Positions 1-13,158 of a stretch of 64,000 nt of DNA are shown one piece after another. A program made the position numbers and the translations under genes. Every line of letters begins with the position of its first letter. The stretch's first letter is position 1. The stretch comes from Macrosteles quadrilineatus (taxonomy: Eukaryota > Arthropoda > Insecta > Hemiptera > Cicadellidae): contig NW_026542597.1 of NCBI RefSeq assembly GCF_028750875.1, positions 84,170,856 through 84,234,855 of the forward strand. The letters are read 5' to 3'. The notes beneath the pieces were generated by a model that was not told where the DNA came from, did no database searches, and was given only the letters and a program-made list of their open reading frames with translations.

Positions 1-1469
1 TCTGGGAACATTTCAGGTTAGTCTGTGTCGGTAAATATTTCCTTCCAGTTAGTAATTTGACATAATCTGTCATTCGTAGGAATTTTGAGATAAATTTTGT
101 ATCCTAAAAAAGGTAACGGCTGTTCGTATGTCATTGTGTAAAAGGATGATTTGAGAGCTAATTTATATAGGGAAGCCATGTACAAATTTCATATTTTGTA
201 AATTATTAAAATTAAAGAAGCCGTTTTGGTCGTTGTTAATTTTCAGACTTTTTCACTTCGGTTGTTAAACAAGAACTCGTGTAAAAAATAATGGTTTCTC
301 TAGTGACAAAATTAATATCAAAAGGTAAGCCTTTCCTAGCTAATAGTAAATATAATTTTCGTAACTTATTGTATTAAATACAAAGTTTAATCTTTTAAAT
401 ACTTGTGTCATTCTTAAACTTTATTATGATCTATGATTATTTGAAATTGTTTTCCTTACCGAATTTTAAATTAGGAAAAACATTCATTAAATTGGGTTGT
501 TATTCCTTTACTAGACAATTTGACTTTTCTCATTTTTGTGGATGAAATTTTACAGATTAAACATTATATTCGTATGATGAAGGTTAGACAGTGATTAATA
601 TTACTACTCATGGTAAAACCTGCTCAACAACCATCATCAATCATGAAGTGAAACGCATCAATTTTCTATAAATACCAACTTTCATTGCCTGGTCTTAACT
701 AAAACCATAATATCGTGAAACTTGTTATTTGACTGACCTTAACGTTCGATTTCGTAAAAGAATACCATTTATGTACTCATTCTTTTATACTAAATCTAAC
801 TAAAATTAGTGTGTGTATGTATAGAGTAAGTTTTAAGAAATATCTGCAATCAATAACTATACATTTCAATTTTTTGTAGTTTTACAGTATTTATACAAAG
901 CAATGAACGAGATTACATTGGAATAGTTGAAATATTGTTAAAGAATTTCAAAATTCTTCGAATTTATTTCTTAAGATTTTGATCAGTTCTTCCTGCAGCT
1001 TCGAAACGGTATTTAAGGACATATCGATTTTTTAACACTATTACTATATGGGACAAGGATCTCACTAAACCCAGTTCAATGGCTCCATAATAGCGACTCT
1101 CGTGGAGGAAAATGGAAGTAAAGAGTCTTGAATCAAGCTCCAAGTAGCTATTACACTTCTTTGATGACCAACATAAGATTTTATGTAGCTATCAAATGTG
1201 TGGCAAATACAATAGCTGCAAGTGCACGTGTCAGTTTGGATGTTGAATTACACTGCGCTTTACTTTAATGTCTTTTTACATAGATCCAGACCAATTGAAT
1301 ATCATATTTATAGTATTTTAAGAGTATTAAAAAATCTACTCTAATATTATCTCTACATTCTTTAATCGTTTTAATTTTATTAAGAATAACGCGTAGAGAC
1401 ATTTGTAAGATACATTTTTATAATTTATCTTAATTTGAGACATTTTATGTCCTACCACATTCTATGACT

Positions 1470-1633
1470 CTAGGTTTAACCTGGGAACCGTTTTACACAT
1501 TACTTTGGCTAGTCCTAGGCTAGAGGGTCGCGGTATTATCACATGGATAAAATCCATTGGTGATTGGCGGGATTTTAACCCGATACCTTGAGCTCCGAAG
1601 CACCGTGCTCTACCAATATACCAAATAACTCCT
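1470..1633 (-). repeat. tRNA-derived SINE, family S1 (in duplication copy 1)
   Basis: Read on the minus strand it starts with a tRNA-like head: a degenerate A box near 1610-1620, then a B-box-like stretch near 1570-1580 (complement of GATTTTAACCC). The S1 body follows, with the words ATGGATTTTATCCATGTGATAAT and GCCTAGGACTAG in degenerate form. It is diverged from other S1 members and matches the copy at 24838-24998. Confidence 0.65.
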
Positions 1634-3351
1634 AGTATCACTATCCACAGAGAAGTAAGATTAAGTATACATCTTACTCCTCGTGCCCTATCTGAAGATA
1701 GTAAAGTATACTACAGAAGAAGTGGTTCTATTTTAAGATAGTTATATGTCAAGAGTACCTAGACAAGTAATCTATTACACCAGTGATTGGATTGAATAAG
1801 TGGATTTTATCAAACCAGAAACGTCTTTTTTAAATTAATAAATACGTAATTTAATTATTTAATATTTTATCATCACCATGCGTTTTCCAGGGCTAGAAAA
1901 GGAACCGAGCCTTCCCCAATTCTTCGTATGAGGCGACTGACCGGGTTAGGATATTCTTCTATCTATGCTTCCAACTTTCTTTGAGGTCAAGTTTTCCTTG
2001 TATTTGGCTTTGTGTTTTTAAATATTTCATCTTTCTTTGCATTAATCTTCCTTCCACCTCGTTTCAGGAAAGGAGTTTTTCCTCCTTCTTTTCGGACTAC
2101 GCACAATAGATGTTTCTTGTTCTTGTTCCATGTGTTCTTGTTCTTGTAGATGAGGGACTGACGTGTGCGTCGCACTGTCCATAGAGATTCATTTGTGCAT
2201 TGCCAGATAAGAAAAAATAAAAAGTAAAAATTAGAAATTCGTTTTCTTTAATATACATATTTATAGATTTCCTTTTACTTCGAGGACCTTTAAAATAATA
2301 GAAACAAGATTCGGTGGTAAGTCTGGTTCATAACTCCTTATACAAAATAATAACAAATCTACATTAAATATCTATCTGTAACAAAGAATAAGGAATACAT
2401 CATTGATAAATCATACCCAGGTCACAAATATATGCAACACAGTAGCATAAACACATCAACGATGGACCAGCCCGCATGAAGCTGCTAATATGTGTGACAC
2501 ATGAGGATTTATGTGGGGATTACTGACTCCAGCTGTAATTACTAGTAAAGCATTACTGTCACATGCACATCTGAATACGTGATTTGGTAATGCAGAAAAT
2601 CTTAGCGTGGCTTTAAATGTACGTGTTAGTAAAATTAAATAGGTTTTAAATTTCATAATATTGAGTACTAATATGGTTTTTATTTCTATTCTACCTAGTT
2701 CGCAGCCATTTTTGTGGCTAAATAAATATTGAATGAAACAAATAAAAAAAGATTTTGTAAAGTAAATATTTTACTTAATATCCAATCTTTTAATTTTAAG
2801 CCACAACGTTAAACCAATAAAAATAACGTGTGAAAACGTTCTTAATTGGATTGGCGTAGAGTTGAAAGCCAATAATTTTGTAGAAAAGCGAAAGAAGTAC
2901 TTATCTTTTATATTTAAATATTCTAGTACCTCTAACCTGTTTATTTACTCTTGCATTGTTAATTAAAATTAATATTTATTTTAACCACGACTATGCTTAT
3001 TATTTTCAAGCTTACATGACAATAGGCCTCTCAAAAGACAATTATCATTTTATTATGTACATGTACTTAGGTACACTGCCATATAAAATGAGGAGCGCAA
3101 GTTTAACCATACAAGTGTAATAAGAAATTCACAACGTAAGGTTCATATTTCCAACATGATATCTCAAATCCTCTTCAGTAGAGGATAAGCCTTCGGAGTA
3201 TCTTGATATTGTAACTGGAGTGACGTAAGAACAACGTTTTAATATAGCCTATAAATCAAATGATATCGTTAATATTTCATGATAATATTCTCATTTAAAT
3301 CTTCTTTGATTGTAGTTTTCTTTTTATACATATTTTAGATCTACTTCTTTT

Positions 3352-3521
3352 TCCTAGGACGCTAGGCACTAGCCCGGTATAGTTTTTCAAATTACTTCAG
3401 ACTAGACTTATAGGTTGGGGCATTATCACTTAAATAAAATTCATTTGTGATTTAACGGAATTTGAACCCTGGACCCCAAGGGCGAAGTCCCGCGCTCTAC
3501 CACTAGACCAGCTCACTCCCC
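3352..3521 (-). repeat. tRNA-derived SINE, family S1 (in duplication copy 1)
   Basis: On the minus strand the head reads GAGCTGGTCTAGTGGTAGAG (A box). It is followed by a B-box-like GGGTTCAAATTCC, then a body shared with the other S1 copies: an AATGAATTTTAT word, a GTGATAAT word and a TAGTGCCTAGCGTCCTAG tail. This is one of the best-preserved S1 copies and corresponds to 26660-26830. Confidence 0.8.
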
Positions 3522-5391
3522 AATAACAACTAAATACACCATGCATCAAACTTTGATAGATTCCTGACATATGTATGTAGTTAAGTAAAGCAGAATACAG
3601 TAATTGGTTGTACAAAAGCTTTCATAGTCATTATTGCTATTGCCAAAACAAAAGAAAAGTAGGATTTATTTGTTATAAGAATCAAGAGATATGTGTTTTA
3701 AAATGTCTCCTCGTATGTTTCTAAATTTAGAGTGATTAAAACCCATTTCATAGTACAGAACATTTCAATACTCATTGTGTACATTTATTTCAGAATTCAC
3801 ACCCGTTAAAGATATAATGGTTTGTGTGTTGTAAAATATAGGTTGGTCCGTCAATGTACTACAAGTACAAGCGTTGTTAGCCTCTGTGTTACACCTTGTC
3901 TAATGTAACTAACAGTTTCATGGCCTCTGCTGTGTTCGACATAATCCCAAGCATATCATCATGCCTCTATATACCACAATACTGCGTTAGACCTTCTCTT
4001 TAATGGCATAACCAGTGTTATGGATATACTATAGTGGCTGTAGTGTTTAGTAGGCCTAATAGTGTCGGTATAGCTAATATGCATTTTCTACTAAAATTTC
4101 TCTTGAGTTAATGAGAAGAGTAGCATACCAAAGGGTATTGTTTTAAAATTATATACTTTTAATAATTTTCAATTACAATCGGAAATGGTTTTGAGGAAGT
4201 TCCAATTGGTATAGTGGCAAATTTAAGCAAACTATGGGTTTATAATATACATATACACCATGTGGAAGATAATTAAACAGTTTTGCCATTTATTTTTATT
4301 TATTTATTTTAAAAAAAACCCCAGGCAACACATTACGTTGATTCATTATAAAAATAAACACTAATAGACAATTAGCTATTGCCGCTAGTCCCATGGCAAG
4401 ACTTGGACCCGGGACCGATATAGTTTTTCGTTTTGAAGTATTCACAGGCAAAAAGCCCATCAGTAAAAAATTTCATTTATTATATATCATTGAGCACGAT
4501 AATTCGAGTAAAAACCATCCGATTCTGATCAAATTTGGTACAAACGTGTAAACCTAAGTTCGAACAAGTTCATTAAAAAGCATGACTAATCATGCTTTAG
4601 ACAATCCGTTTTGTAGAGTTTATAAAACGAATAATGTAGTAAAGGGTATGTATGATCGTTACAAAGAATATTCCAAAAGACGTTTGTTAACAATTGTTAT
4701 GTTTTCTTATGGAGAATGAACAAACTATTGCAGTTTGCTTGTTTATTGATATTTATCTATTTTATGTTAGGCTAATATAATTTCACAAAAAAAACACACT
4801 TTATTCCCTACCCTGTAGTTGATAACCTAAAACTCATAGAGCCTTATGTAATTTATATAACGAATAAATCAGAAAGTTTTTTTTTATATTTTAAGTGAAA
4901 TTCCACCAAGGCAATTGAAAATGCACTCAGTCTGCAGGTATGCTGTGGAGGACATATGAATACAACGAAGAGGCATGAATTGTTTTATGGGTTACATAAA
5001 ATTAGTTAATTTTAAATTTCTTCATTGTTAGTGGCTCTGCATGCTTTTAAACTAATTCCTCTCAGGGATCTAGGGTACCATCAAGTGATTTTCGTTCCAA
5101 TGTTAGACTTGCGTTGAATTAAAAATAACACAGAGCGTAAGTTGGCGTGGATTTACATTGTTTGATAATTTATTTAATAATAATTTAATAATAGAGATTT
5201 TTTAATAAGAATAATAGATGTTGCGCGTTAAAGTTACATAAATGAAGATAACAAATGAAATTGTTCATTTCATCTATGTGTATACAACTTGTGAATCGAT
5301 GTATATACCTTTACATCTTTGAATCAACACCAAGTTACTTCTTTGAAAACTTATATTTTAGTCTAAGATTCTTGTCATTCGCCTATTGGGT

Positions 5392-5420
5392 CTGATGATG
5401 ATTGGAGTGTCCAATCGAAA
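5392..5420 (+). other. Hammerhead-core-like motif (possible Penelope-type retroelement relic)
   Basis: The sequence reads CTGATGA (5392-5398), then a 7-bp stem with a 3-nt loop (5400-5406 pairing with 5410-5416), then GAAA (5417-5420). That is the order of a hammerhead ribozyme core. One extra T sits between the core and the stem, and I could not draw convincing helices I and III. Similar motifs are known in Penelope-like elements. This assignment is speculative. Confidence 0.3.
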
Positions 5421-5742
5421 TCGATCACCTCTTACCATCTTTTTTGTATAGTTACCGTCTTGTGAGTAACAGTATAAGTGTAAATATATGTCTTAAGTGT
5501 TATGAGACGTTTCTTTATTTACTTTCTGTAAATTTAATAACACGTACAATGCTGATCAAGAAGTTATTTAATAATTATATATCCCAAAATACCTCAAAAG
5601 ACAAAAGTAAATCGGTCCCGGGTCCAGGTCTTACCAAGAGACCTACAATAGCTTATTCCCTAGATGGGAAATTCGCTAAAATGATTTCATAATACTCCTA
5701 TACTTGACTTACACTATGGATATAAACTGAATGTAAATCATT

Positions 5743-5794
5743 TGCGTAACGGTCTTACAGTTACATTGTTATGTAACTGTAAGACCGTTACGCA
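5743..5794. repeat. Perfect hairpin, 24-bp arms
   Basis: The left arm 5743-5766 and right arm 5771-5794 are exact reverse complements around the 4-nt loop TGTT. No target duplication was recognised. It is either a minimal MITE remnant or an independent inverted repeat. Confidence 0.85.
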
Positions 5795-8347
5795 GTTGAA
5801 TTCCCAGAACGTTAAGATTCAGAGAAGCCAAGTTTGGTTGTTGTAGGCTAAGGAACTCTTGTTGAGTTTTAAAGAGCCCATTTAATGTTGCATTGTCAAA
5901 TTTAATTTACAATGGCTTTTTGAATTGTGTTCAAGTATTGTCATCAAATATCACAACTGTTTATTTGTATGTTTATTAAAACATATACCATATATATTAA
6001 CAACATATATATTAATAACATTAATAACATTAATTAATAACATATATATTAAAACCTTATATTAATAAGGTGTGATTTTGTTAAGAGCTGTTTTATATTC
6101 ATAATCACAATCCGTTATCACATTAAATTGTACTATTACATCAACGAATAAAACTAGAAACGAAAAATAAAATTAATTTTCAAAACAACATAGTAAATAT
6201 TTTAGCTATACTTGTCCAATAATGTATTCGGTGAATGCAATCATGTTGTTGTGTACATTTAACATTTGAACGTAGTCAGTTTACTTTGAATCAAAACAAT
6301 AGTTTACAAACGACACTGTACAATGAGTACACTCCGTTTCAAAACGCGGAATATTCGTTGGAAATATATGTTTGAGTATGTTGATTTATTCATATCTGCA
6401 ATGGAAGCATGCTATAACCAAATAGTTGACTGTATGTGAATTAATTAACAACTATGAATAGAGATAAATATAATGGAAATAGTATGTGTAGATTTTAATT
6501 TGACATGTTTCAAATGTATCGATGTAGAACTTGTCATAGATTGCTATTGAGAGGGATAACACAAGATTTTTCGATTATAAATAATTTTAAATCGTATAAA
6601 AATATTCTTTGCACATTAAGAAGACATCCATAATAAACTATTATGCATCGTACTTGGTCTTCGGTGCTAAAAGTACCGGGTTTAGTCCTTGGTATATTCT
6701 CAACAATATAGAGTGCTTGGTTACATTGCTTTGAATAAGGTTCAAGTTTTGTTCTGGTTATTTGGTTTGTGGTTATTATATTTAAACTCGTACAAATAAA
6801 ACTAATCAGGAAAAACTATTCCCTCACGTCTTTAAAACGCCTCCCTCCCCAAAACAAGGTAATAGCACAAAAACATTTGAAGTAACACTCAATTATATAG
6901 ACATACTGTTTGTTAATTTCCACTAATAAATACTTGTTCGCGAAAATACGGGTTGGTTACAGAAAATTAAACTTCTAAATAAAGAAAGAAATCTTCCCTT
7001 ATGAAACTGATAAAACAGTGTTTTAATATCTTCAAACTTCACGTAAACAAACATATATATTGATGAATTTATCTTAGAACCTTCTCTCATTATTTTTTCT
7101 TAACTTAAGGATAAACAAATTTTTTTACTATAATTTCTGTTCAGACTAATATTCAAAAATAAGTTTTACAAAGGGATTCGACTTAAGGATTACTACCTTA
7201 ACACATACCAGTTATATGATTGAAATCAATATTTTTTACTAAATTAATAAGAGACTATCGGTAGGCAATGTAGTTAAATAAGATCGTTACATTTTACCGT
7301 ATTTAAATAATGCAATATGTTTTGACACTCTTTATTAATGTTTCGAGAATTGGGTACAAAGTGTGGTGTCTTGATGTTTCCATGGTAAGATATAATTTTA
7401 AGTTTAAAAGCAATGTACATTCATATTAAAAAGACCTCAGCAGTCCTAAAATTTTTTTTTTTTAAACCACATTTTCATAAGTGTGTGTATGTTTTTTTTT
7501 TCAAAGTAAAATTAATAATCCATAAAATATGTTTCTTTTATTAAAATCGAAAATAAAGTTTTATTCAAAAATTTCATTATGAACACCCAGTGGTTACAGA
7601 GAATTGATAAGTATAAGTTCAATACGTTTTTAAACATGCGTCTATCTATGAAACGTTGTTTGAAACTTGCTGATTTGAATGGAACCTTCTTAATAAAGTT
7701 CTGCTCTTAAAAGATCTTAGCAAAATTTCACAAATTCTGTTTTACATTCTGTATAACATTTCACAGAAAACTCCTTGGGTGTTTTTAGTAATACGTGGCT
7801 TAAGTACCCATAAAACCTAACATACTATTTGAAAGTGAGCTATACATTTACATCAGTTAACTTCTTTAAATAAAAAAATATTAGAACATTTAATATAGAA
7901 AACAGGTGAGCACAAAGGGGGCGAACCTCAATTCAGTTACAAACGATAAAAGGTCCAAAAGATTTACAATCCAGCCTTAACTGCGGGTAGTTGTGGCTCT
8001 TTTGTATTCACGTCACGAACATGTGTTGCCAACTTCAATGTGGGCTCTGTGCAGGGTTAGCAGCTGATTGTTTGTGTTTGTACTAAAACATATTTTAAAC
8101 AAACTTCCCAGAAAAAAAAATAGTTATTTACATCTTAAGATATTGAAAATGCTAGGGGAATATGCGTAACTCTTGTTGTAATCGTTTCCGGTGTTACCCA
8201 ACCCTCTCAAACTACTTTATAATCCTAAACTGTGAATGAACATGAATTTGTTATTTTTGTGCTGTTTTATTTATCAAGACAAGATAGCAAATGTTTTTTG
8301 TCCTAAAATACTTAATCCAGTAAATTTGTATTTAAATGTACTTCTAG

Positions 8348-8575
8348 CGAGAAAGTTGTGGGGTAGTTTTGATTTTTTCCATTAGTTATGTTTTTTTGGG
8401 GTGCTGAATCCGAATCTGAGGTTTTCTAACACAAATTATTGACGTAACATTGACAAAAATTAGAAAAATATGTAAAAAAAACCTATCAACTTTTGTTAGA
8501 AAACCTCAGATTCGGATTCAGCACCCAAAAAACATAACTAATGGGAAAAATCAAAACTACCCCACAGCTTTCTCG
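8348..8575. mobile_element. Foldback/MITE with arms of about 85 bp
   Basis: Arm 8348-8432 pairs with arm 8491-8575 almost perfectly, from the outer CGAGAAAG to the inner GTTTTCTAAC. A spacer of about 58 bp separates them. The internal sequence has no open frame. Such a structure is typical of non-autonomous DNA elements. The superfamily is not assignable because no clear target duplication is visible. Confidence 0.85.
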
Positions 8576-8645
8576 GTAAAAACATTAATTAACTAAATTA
8601 ACCTCAGATAATACGTCAACAACGAGCCTAACACGTGTCTAACAG

Positions 8646-8726
8646 GAGCCCAGAATTGTATTTCACATTACTTCAGGCTAGACCTAGGGGTTGTGGCATT
8701 ATCACTTACATAAAATTCATTGGTTT
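8646..8726 (-). repeat. S1 SINE body fragment (head missing)
   Basis: The words CCCAGAATTGTATTTCACAT, TTACTTCAGGCTAGACC and the ATCACTTACATAAAATTCAT word match the bodies of the S1 SINEs at 18900 and 3352. The tRNA-like head is absent and the match stops near 8726. Confidence 0.65.
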
Positions 8727-8796
8727 AAGAATTAGTTTAAGATTAACTTAACAATATGTTAGTTTTTCTATGATTTTTGTGTATACGTCGACGATA

Positions 8797-8900
8797 TACA
8801 GTAGAACCTTGATAAGAAGATCCTTATGGGGATGATCAAATACAGTATCATTTGTTATCTATAGAGGTTATCAACCTTATAGAGGGTTGCAATAACATGC
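8797..8900. mobile_element. Possible pogo/Tigger-like terminal fragment
   Basis: The sequence starting TACAGTAGAACCTTGATAAG resembles the CAGTAGAACC ends of pogo/Tigger-type elements, preceded by TA. No matching opposite terminus (GGTTCTACTG) was found in the window, so at best this is a solo end. Confidence 0.25.
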
Positions 8901-9317
8901 ATTTAAGGGTATAAAATAAAGGGTATTTGAAAATAAAACTTATTATCTAGGCCCACTTGCTATTTAGGGTCTTATAAGTAGGCTAATATCGAAATATAAT
9001 TTTACTTCAGTTTTAATTTCACATGGACAACATATTATATTTTAAAACTTAATTTGCTTATTAAAAAAATGAACCTAGTAAACACGTTTATTTGTGGTAG
9101 TTGAAGTAGCAAATGCATATAAATTGGTTCCATATGCGTAATAGTTAGCTGCAAATTCCCCTGATAATCAGTTATTGTAATGAGTTTTCGAGTTACAAAC
9201 ACTCATCGTTCCTGGGAAGTGGTAATTTATCGAGTGATACTACTTTAATCTATCAGAAAAATACTAGCACAGTTGTTCATTAAATGGCCCTTGAAACATC
9301 CCACATCAATATTTTTG

Positions 9318-9425
9318 CATATTGCTCAGAAAAAACCTATTGTTATAGGGAAACAATAGTTTGTGGATTTTCCGAGTGGCTGCCTTCAATTTTGGTATTC
9401 TTTCTCCTAAACAACTGGACCGAGA
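9318..9425 (+). repeat. Dispersed repeat M, copy 1
   Basis: This is about 108 bp shared with 15735-15852 in the same orientation. The shared words are TTTGCATATTGC, CTATTGTTATAG, GTTTGTGGATTT, CCGAGTGGCTGC and CTCCTAAACAACTG. The open frames that cross it on both strands are not conserved in the other copy, so it is treated as non-coding. Confidence 0.75.
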
Positions 9426-9429
9426 GCTG

Positions 9430-11985
9430 GAATCGAATCACAAAGAGTACACCTTTGCGTTTGAAGGTTTCGCTTGAAATAGTTTTCTTCTCAATATCAT
9501 GGACAGTTTTAATTAAGTAAATATTCAATTCATCACTGAAAATTAGGATTTGATTTATAAGTTTGTGGAAACAAATAGAGAGAATGTTCATAATAAAGAG
9601 AAACTTACAATTCTACTTTCAATTAAAGGTTTTTATCTGTGAGTTTCTTGTTTAGCCCGGACGTACACAATTGCATAGATGATATAGTTTAAAACATTAA
9701 AATAAGTGTTGCAATAACTAAATCTAAATATAAATATTTATTTTAGTACAGTAGTGCAAATAGATTAAGACAGTGTTTCTTAATAAAGTTTGAGATTTAA
9801 ATTTGCGTGAACGGTTGAGACTACAGTTCTAGGTTTACACAACTGCATCTGTTGAAAAATAAAACGTTGCTTAAGTTATTAAAGTTTATTTTCGTTTAAC
9901 ACTCTCTCTATTTTTACTATTTAGGATATTATTCACCAAAATAACATTTATAAATACAATTTGTAGCATATGTTTTCATCTATGGTGGTTTAAGAAAACA
10001 TAACCTGTCATTCATATTTATATATTTTAAATTACATGTTTACATATATTCCTAGTTCCAAGCGTTCTATAGTTTCAACTAAATATTAAATCACGTTCAA
10101 CACCGTACAATGACTCTGACTTTTCTTTTTAGTCCCGCCTCTTGAAGCTCTTCCAAGTACATTGTATAATCAGACATTAATTGTACCAAGTTATGTGAGA
10201 AACAAAGCACAAGTTACAGGAAAGCATCTAAAGTGAGTGGTCAAGTACTTGGCAAAGTTTCTTGGATTTCTCAAGTAGTTTGGGACTGTTTGGCTCAACA
10301 TTCAAACAGCCTTCCTGAGGTTACATAATGTAAGAGTATTTAGCGAAGTGTCGCAGAAAGGATAACGAAAACATTTTTGCTAAGGGGCTTAATGTTTATT
10401 ACTGATTTGCGCTACAGGGCATTTAAACTAAAAAGCAGTTTGACAAAAAGTAGCAGCATAAAAAAAATTTGTTACTGTACAGTTATTTAAAAAATTATTG
10501 AATTTCGTCTTAACATACTTTTTTGACAATAATGTTTTATATCATCATATATGTCATTGTCATTTTACAATGTAAATTTATTTTAATGGAGCCTTTAAAT
10601 ATACATATTGTGGACGGAATGAGGTTGAAATACTTTATAGAATACAATCACATTTAACTGTAAACTTATGCAATGCAGACCTAAAGAAAAAATACATAGA
10701 AATATACATGGTCACAGACTATAATATTTTGCAAGTTTACCTTTTCTTGATAAACTATACATAACACACAGCTCCCCTCTTCTGAGTTAATCCTCTTATG
10801 AAGACCGTTGAATAATTTAAAAACAACCACACATGTAAAAAAAATCAATACAACACTTTAAACAATGGAACACATCCATTTAACCTTAATATAGTTATCA
10901 CCAGAGGAGAGATTAACCGTAAAATCTAATGCAAATAAGTACTATGGAAAACTTAATCATCCTATTATGATTGAAGTACAAGTTAATCACCAATATTTAT
11001 TTATTTGAAAACGAAAGACTGTATCTGTCTAATTTTAAAACTGGTTTGAAAATATAACTGAGGAAAGAACTAGTGTTCAGGATATTTGACCCCAATATCA
11101 AAGGATAGTCAATGTCGACTTCAAATGAACTTTATCACGACTGCTTGAGGTACAACATATTTGTGGAGAGCTCTGGATATAAGTAAAGTGTTTTGAATCA
11201 TCGTATTTTACAAATATATTAGAGCTTTGTAAATTACCTGTTTTATCTTTACTTTAATTTATATAAAAAAAGTTTTTTTTTACTTAAACTCCTTGAAATC
11301 ATATAATATTATACTATACCGATAATAATATTAATAATTACGAGCGCTAAAGCGATGTTTTAACATTCCATTCATAAAATATTCATCAAATGTAAATTAC
11401 AAATTAAAAATTTGTAATTGTAATGTTGGCCGTATTTCCCAGTTTTATTTTAACACATACTGGTGTAAGTATGTTTTTAACTCAACGTTAAGTTTAATGT
11501 ATTTGTGATATCAGTAGAGTTAAGACTACACGTTTCAACTATGTTTTAACAGCGAGTTAACAAACAAGCATACTTAACCTTTATTATATCCCACATAGAA
11601 GATTTTTACTGTAGAAAAAATAATTATTATCCAATAGAGGAAACCTCCATTGAGTTAATAAGGACACCCCTAATAATGACATTTTATTATACATATTAAA
11701 AAAATAAAACAGTTAACATTACTCTGAGCTTGTGTCTGTATGCAATATTTTTGTTAAGATAAAAAAATCTCATTTTAGAAAATATGAAGCGAAAACAAAG
11801 AAAACTACGCTATTGTGCATATGACAATCTCCGTTTTCTCCAATAGTAACAGTCTTCATTTCTTCGACTCGAAAACGTTTTCTGATGTTCACTTTTCTCT
11901 TTTCCATAAAATTAATTTTGTCAAAGAACAAAACAAACTTTAACTTTCATATTTCTTTCGCTGATTTTGTTTGAGTTTGGACCAG
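9430..11985. other. AT-rich stretch without recognisable features
   Basis: No protein similarity, SINE or strong inverted repeat was recognised. Only short homopolymer-rich patches are visible, such as 11262-11284. Confidence 0.55.
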
Positions 11986-11989
11986 TGTT

Positions 11990-12230
11990 TCCTGAAACTA
12001 GTTTTATAGGATATTTCATTACTAGGACCGAAAGTGGCATTTTCCGTCGCGCGCCCAAGTTTTTGTGTGAGGCGAAGCCGAACACAGGGAACCCCAATTT
12101 CACGTGCGAGGCGAAGCCGAGTATGTGAGAGCTATTTTCACGTACGAGGCGAAGCCGAGGACGGGAATAATGGAGCAAGTGCCGGATAATAACTTTCGGT
12201 ACGAGTTATGAACGATACTTTTCATCACGA
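11990..12230. repeat. CpG-rich repeat module with CGAGGCGAAGCCGAG units
   Basis: The motif GAGGCGAAGCCGA occurs three times between 12065 and 12160, at intervals of about 40 bp, inside a locally GC-rich patch. A related module with the words GAGACGAAGTCGAGTACGG and GGACGAGTTACGTACGATA occurs at 29880-30000. The words GGTACGAGTTATGAACGATA at 12199-12218 match the second of these. It appears to be a dispersed element of unknown class. Confidence 0.55.
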
Positions 12231-12504
12231 CGCAAAAATACACAAACACAGAATAGCAGACCTCAGTATATTAAAACAATTTGATTTCTCAATTAATTTG
12301 ATTGAACATCAAAATAAAATAAAATCTTCTAAAAAGAAACCTACGAATATTTCTCAATAAATTTTGTTTAAACATCAAAATAAAAGAATAACACAACTTT
12401 TAAAAATACATACAGCTGATTAAAATCATTAAATTAAACCGTAACAAAACACTGGCGCGCGTAGTGAATAAATGGAGAACTAATTGAGAGCGAGGGAAAG
12501 TAAA

Positions 12505-12550
12505 TTTAGAGCGAGGGAAAATCAGCTGATCGATTTTCCCTCGCCCTAAA
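12505..12550. repeat. Near-perfect palindrome around AGCTGATC
   Basis: Arms 12505-12523 and 12532-12550 pair with one mismatch around a short centre. The arm motif GAGCGAGGGAAA is also present just upstream (12488-12499), giving a direct repeat next to the palindrome. Confidence 0.8.
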
Positions 12551-13100
12551 TTAGAGCTTGGGAAACGACTACTTTGATTGATATCAGCTGTTATCGAAAA
12601 TAGTTACTTTCGTCAAGGAGTGATGAAAATGTATTTCCCAGTTAACTTCTCCTGTTGTAATTTATACATCGTGCAAATTATAGTTAAAACACTCAAAACC
12701 AATTTGGCAGCTTCAAAGACTAATAATTCAACTTACATAAGAATATTTTTATGAAATAGAATCAAACAAGTTATAAGTTTGTAAACCAAAACAATGTTAA
12801 CAGCAGCAATATCACTGTTTCAATATGACTATGTATCTTCATTGGGATTACCCGTTTAAGCATGTTGATTTATGCATATCTGCAAAGGGAGTGTTCACAC
12901 CAACTTTTGCTGATAAACTCTAAGCAGATATGAATTAAATCAAACATAATTAGAGTTTGTGTGTTCACGTTACTTTCACTTTCGTCAAACCTCAGAGTTC
13001 AAATTACTCATTAATTGCTGATTTGTTGTGCTCAAACTTTATAGAAAGGGTTTATATAAGTAGACCCATGCTAAGCCCAACTTGTCAACTTGTTGCTATT

Positions 13101-13103
<3 letters not shown>

Positions 13104-13158
<55 letters not shown>

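Larger units (their letters stand above)
1..5166 (+). repeat. Large segmental duplication, copy 1 (left end may lie outside the window)
   Basis: This segment aligns collinearly with 23380-28849 in the same orientation. Both begin near the shared words GAACATTTCAGGTTAG and end at ACATTGTTTGAT, after which the flanks diverge abruptly. Small indels and substitutions are scattered throughout. Several blocks are nearly identical, for example 2458-2630 against 25782-25950. It carries two S1 SINEs (1470-1633 and 3352-3521) that are also present in copy 2, so both SINEs predate the duplication. No protein is recognisable. The short open frames inside are not preserved in the other copy: the minus-strand frame at 1987-2175 is frame-shifted there. 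It may be a duplicated intergenic or intronic block, or a long non-autonomous element. Terminal repeats were not found. Confidence 0.9.
5167..8347. other. AT-rich stretch without recognisable genes
   Basis: Apart from the hairpin at 5743-5794, the hammerhead-like motif at 5392-5420 and simple AT-rich runs near 5990-6065 and 7450-7500, I see no conserved protein, RNA gene or repeat family here. Confidence 0.6.

Noticed and set aside
1987..2175. Lysine-rich minus-strand frame in the duplication
   Set aside because: The equivalent region in copy 2 is in a different frame with different upstream residues, so it is not under coding constraint.
2456..2656. Minus-strand 66-codon frame in the conserved duplication block
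   Set aside because: The frame is mostly retained in copy 2, but the few differences include amino-acid changes and there is no start context or domain. Conservation is reported as a finding instead.
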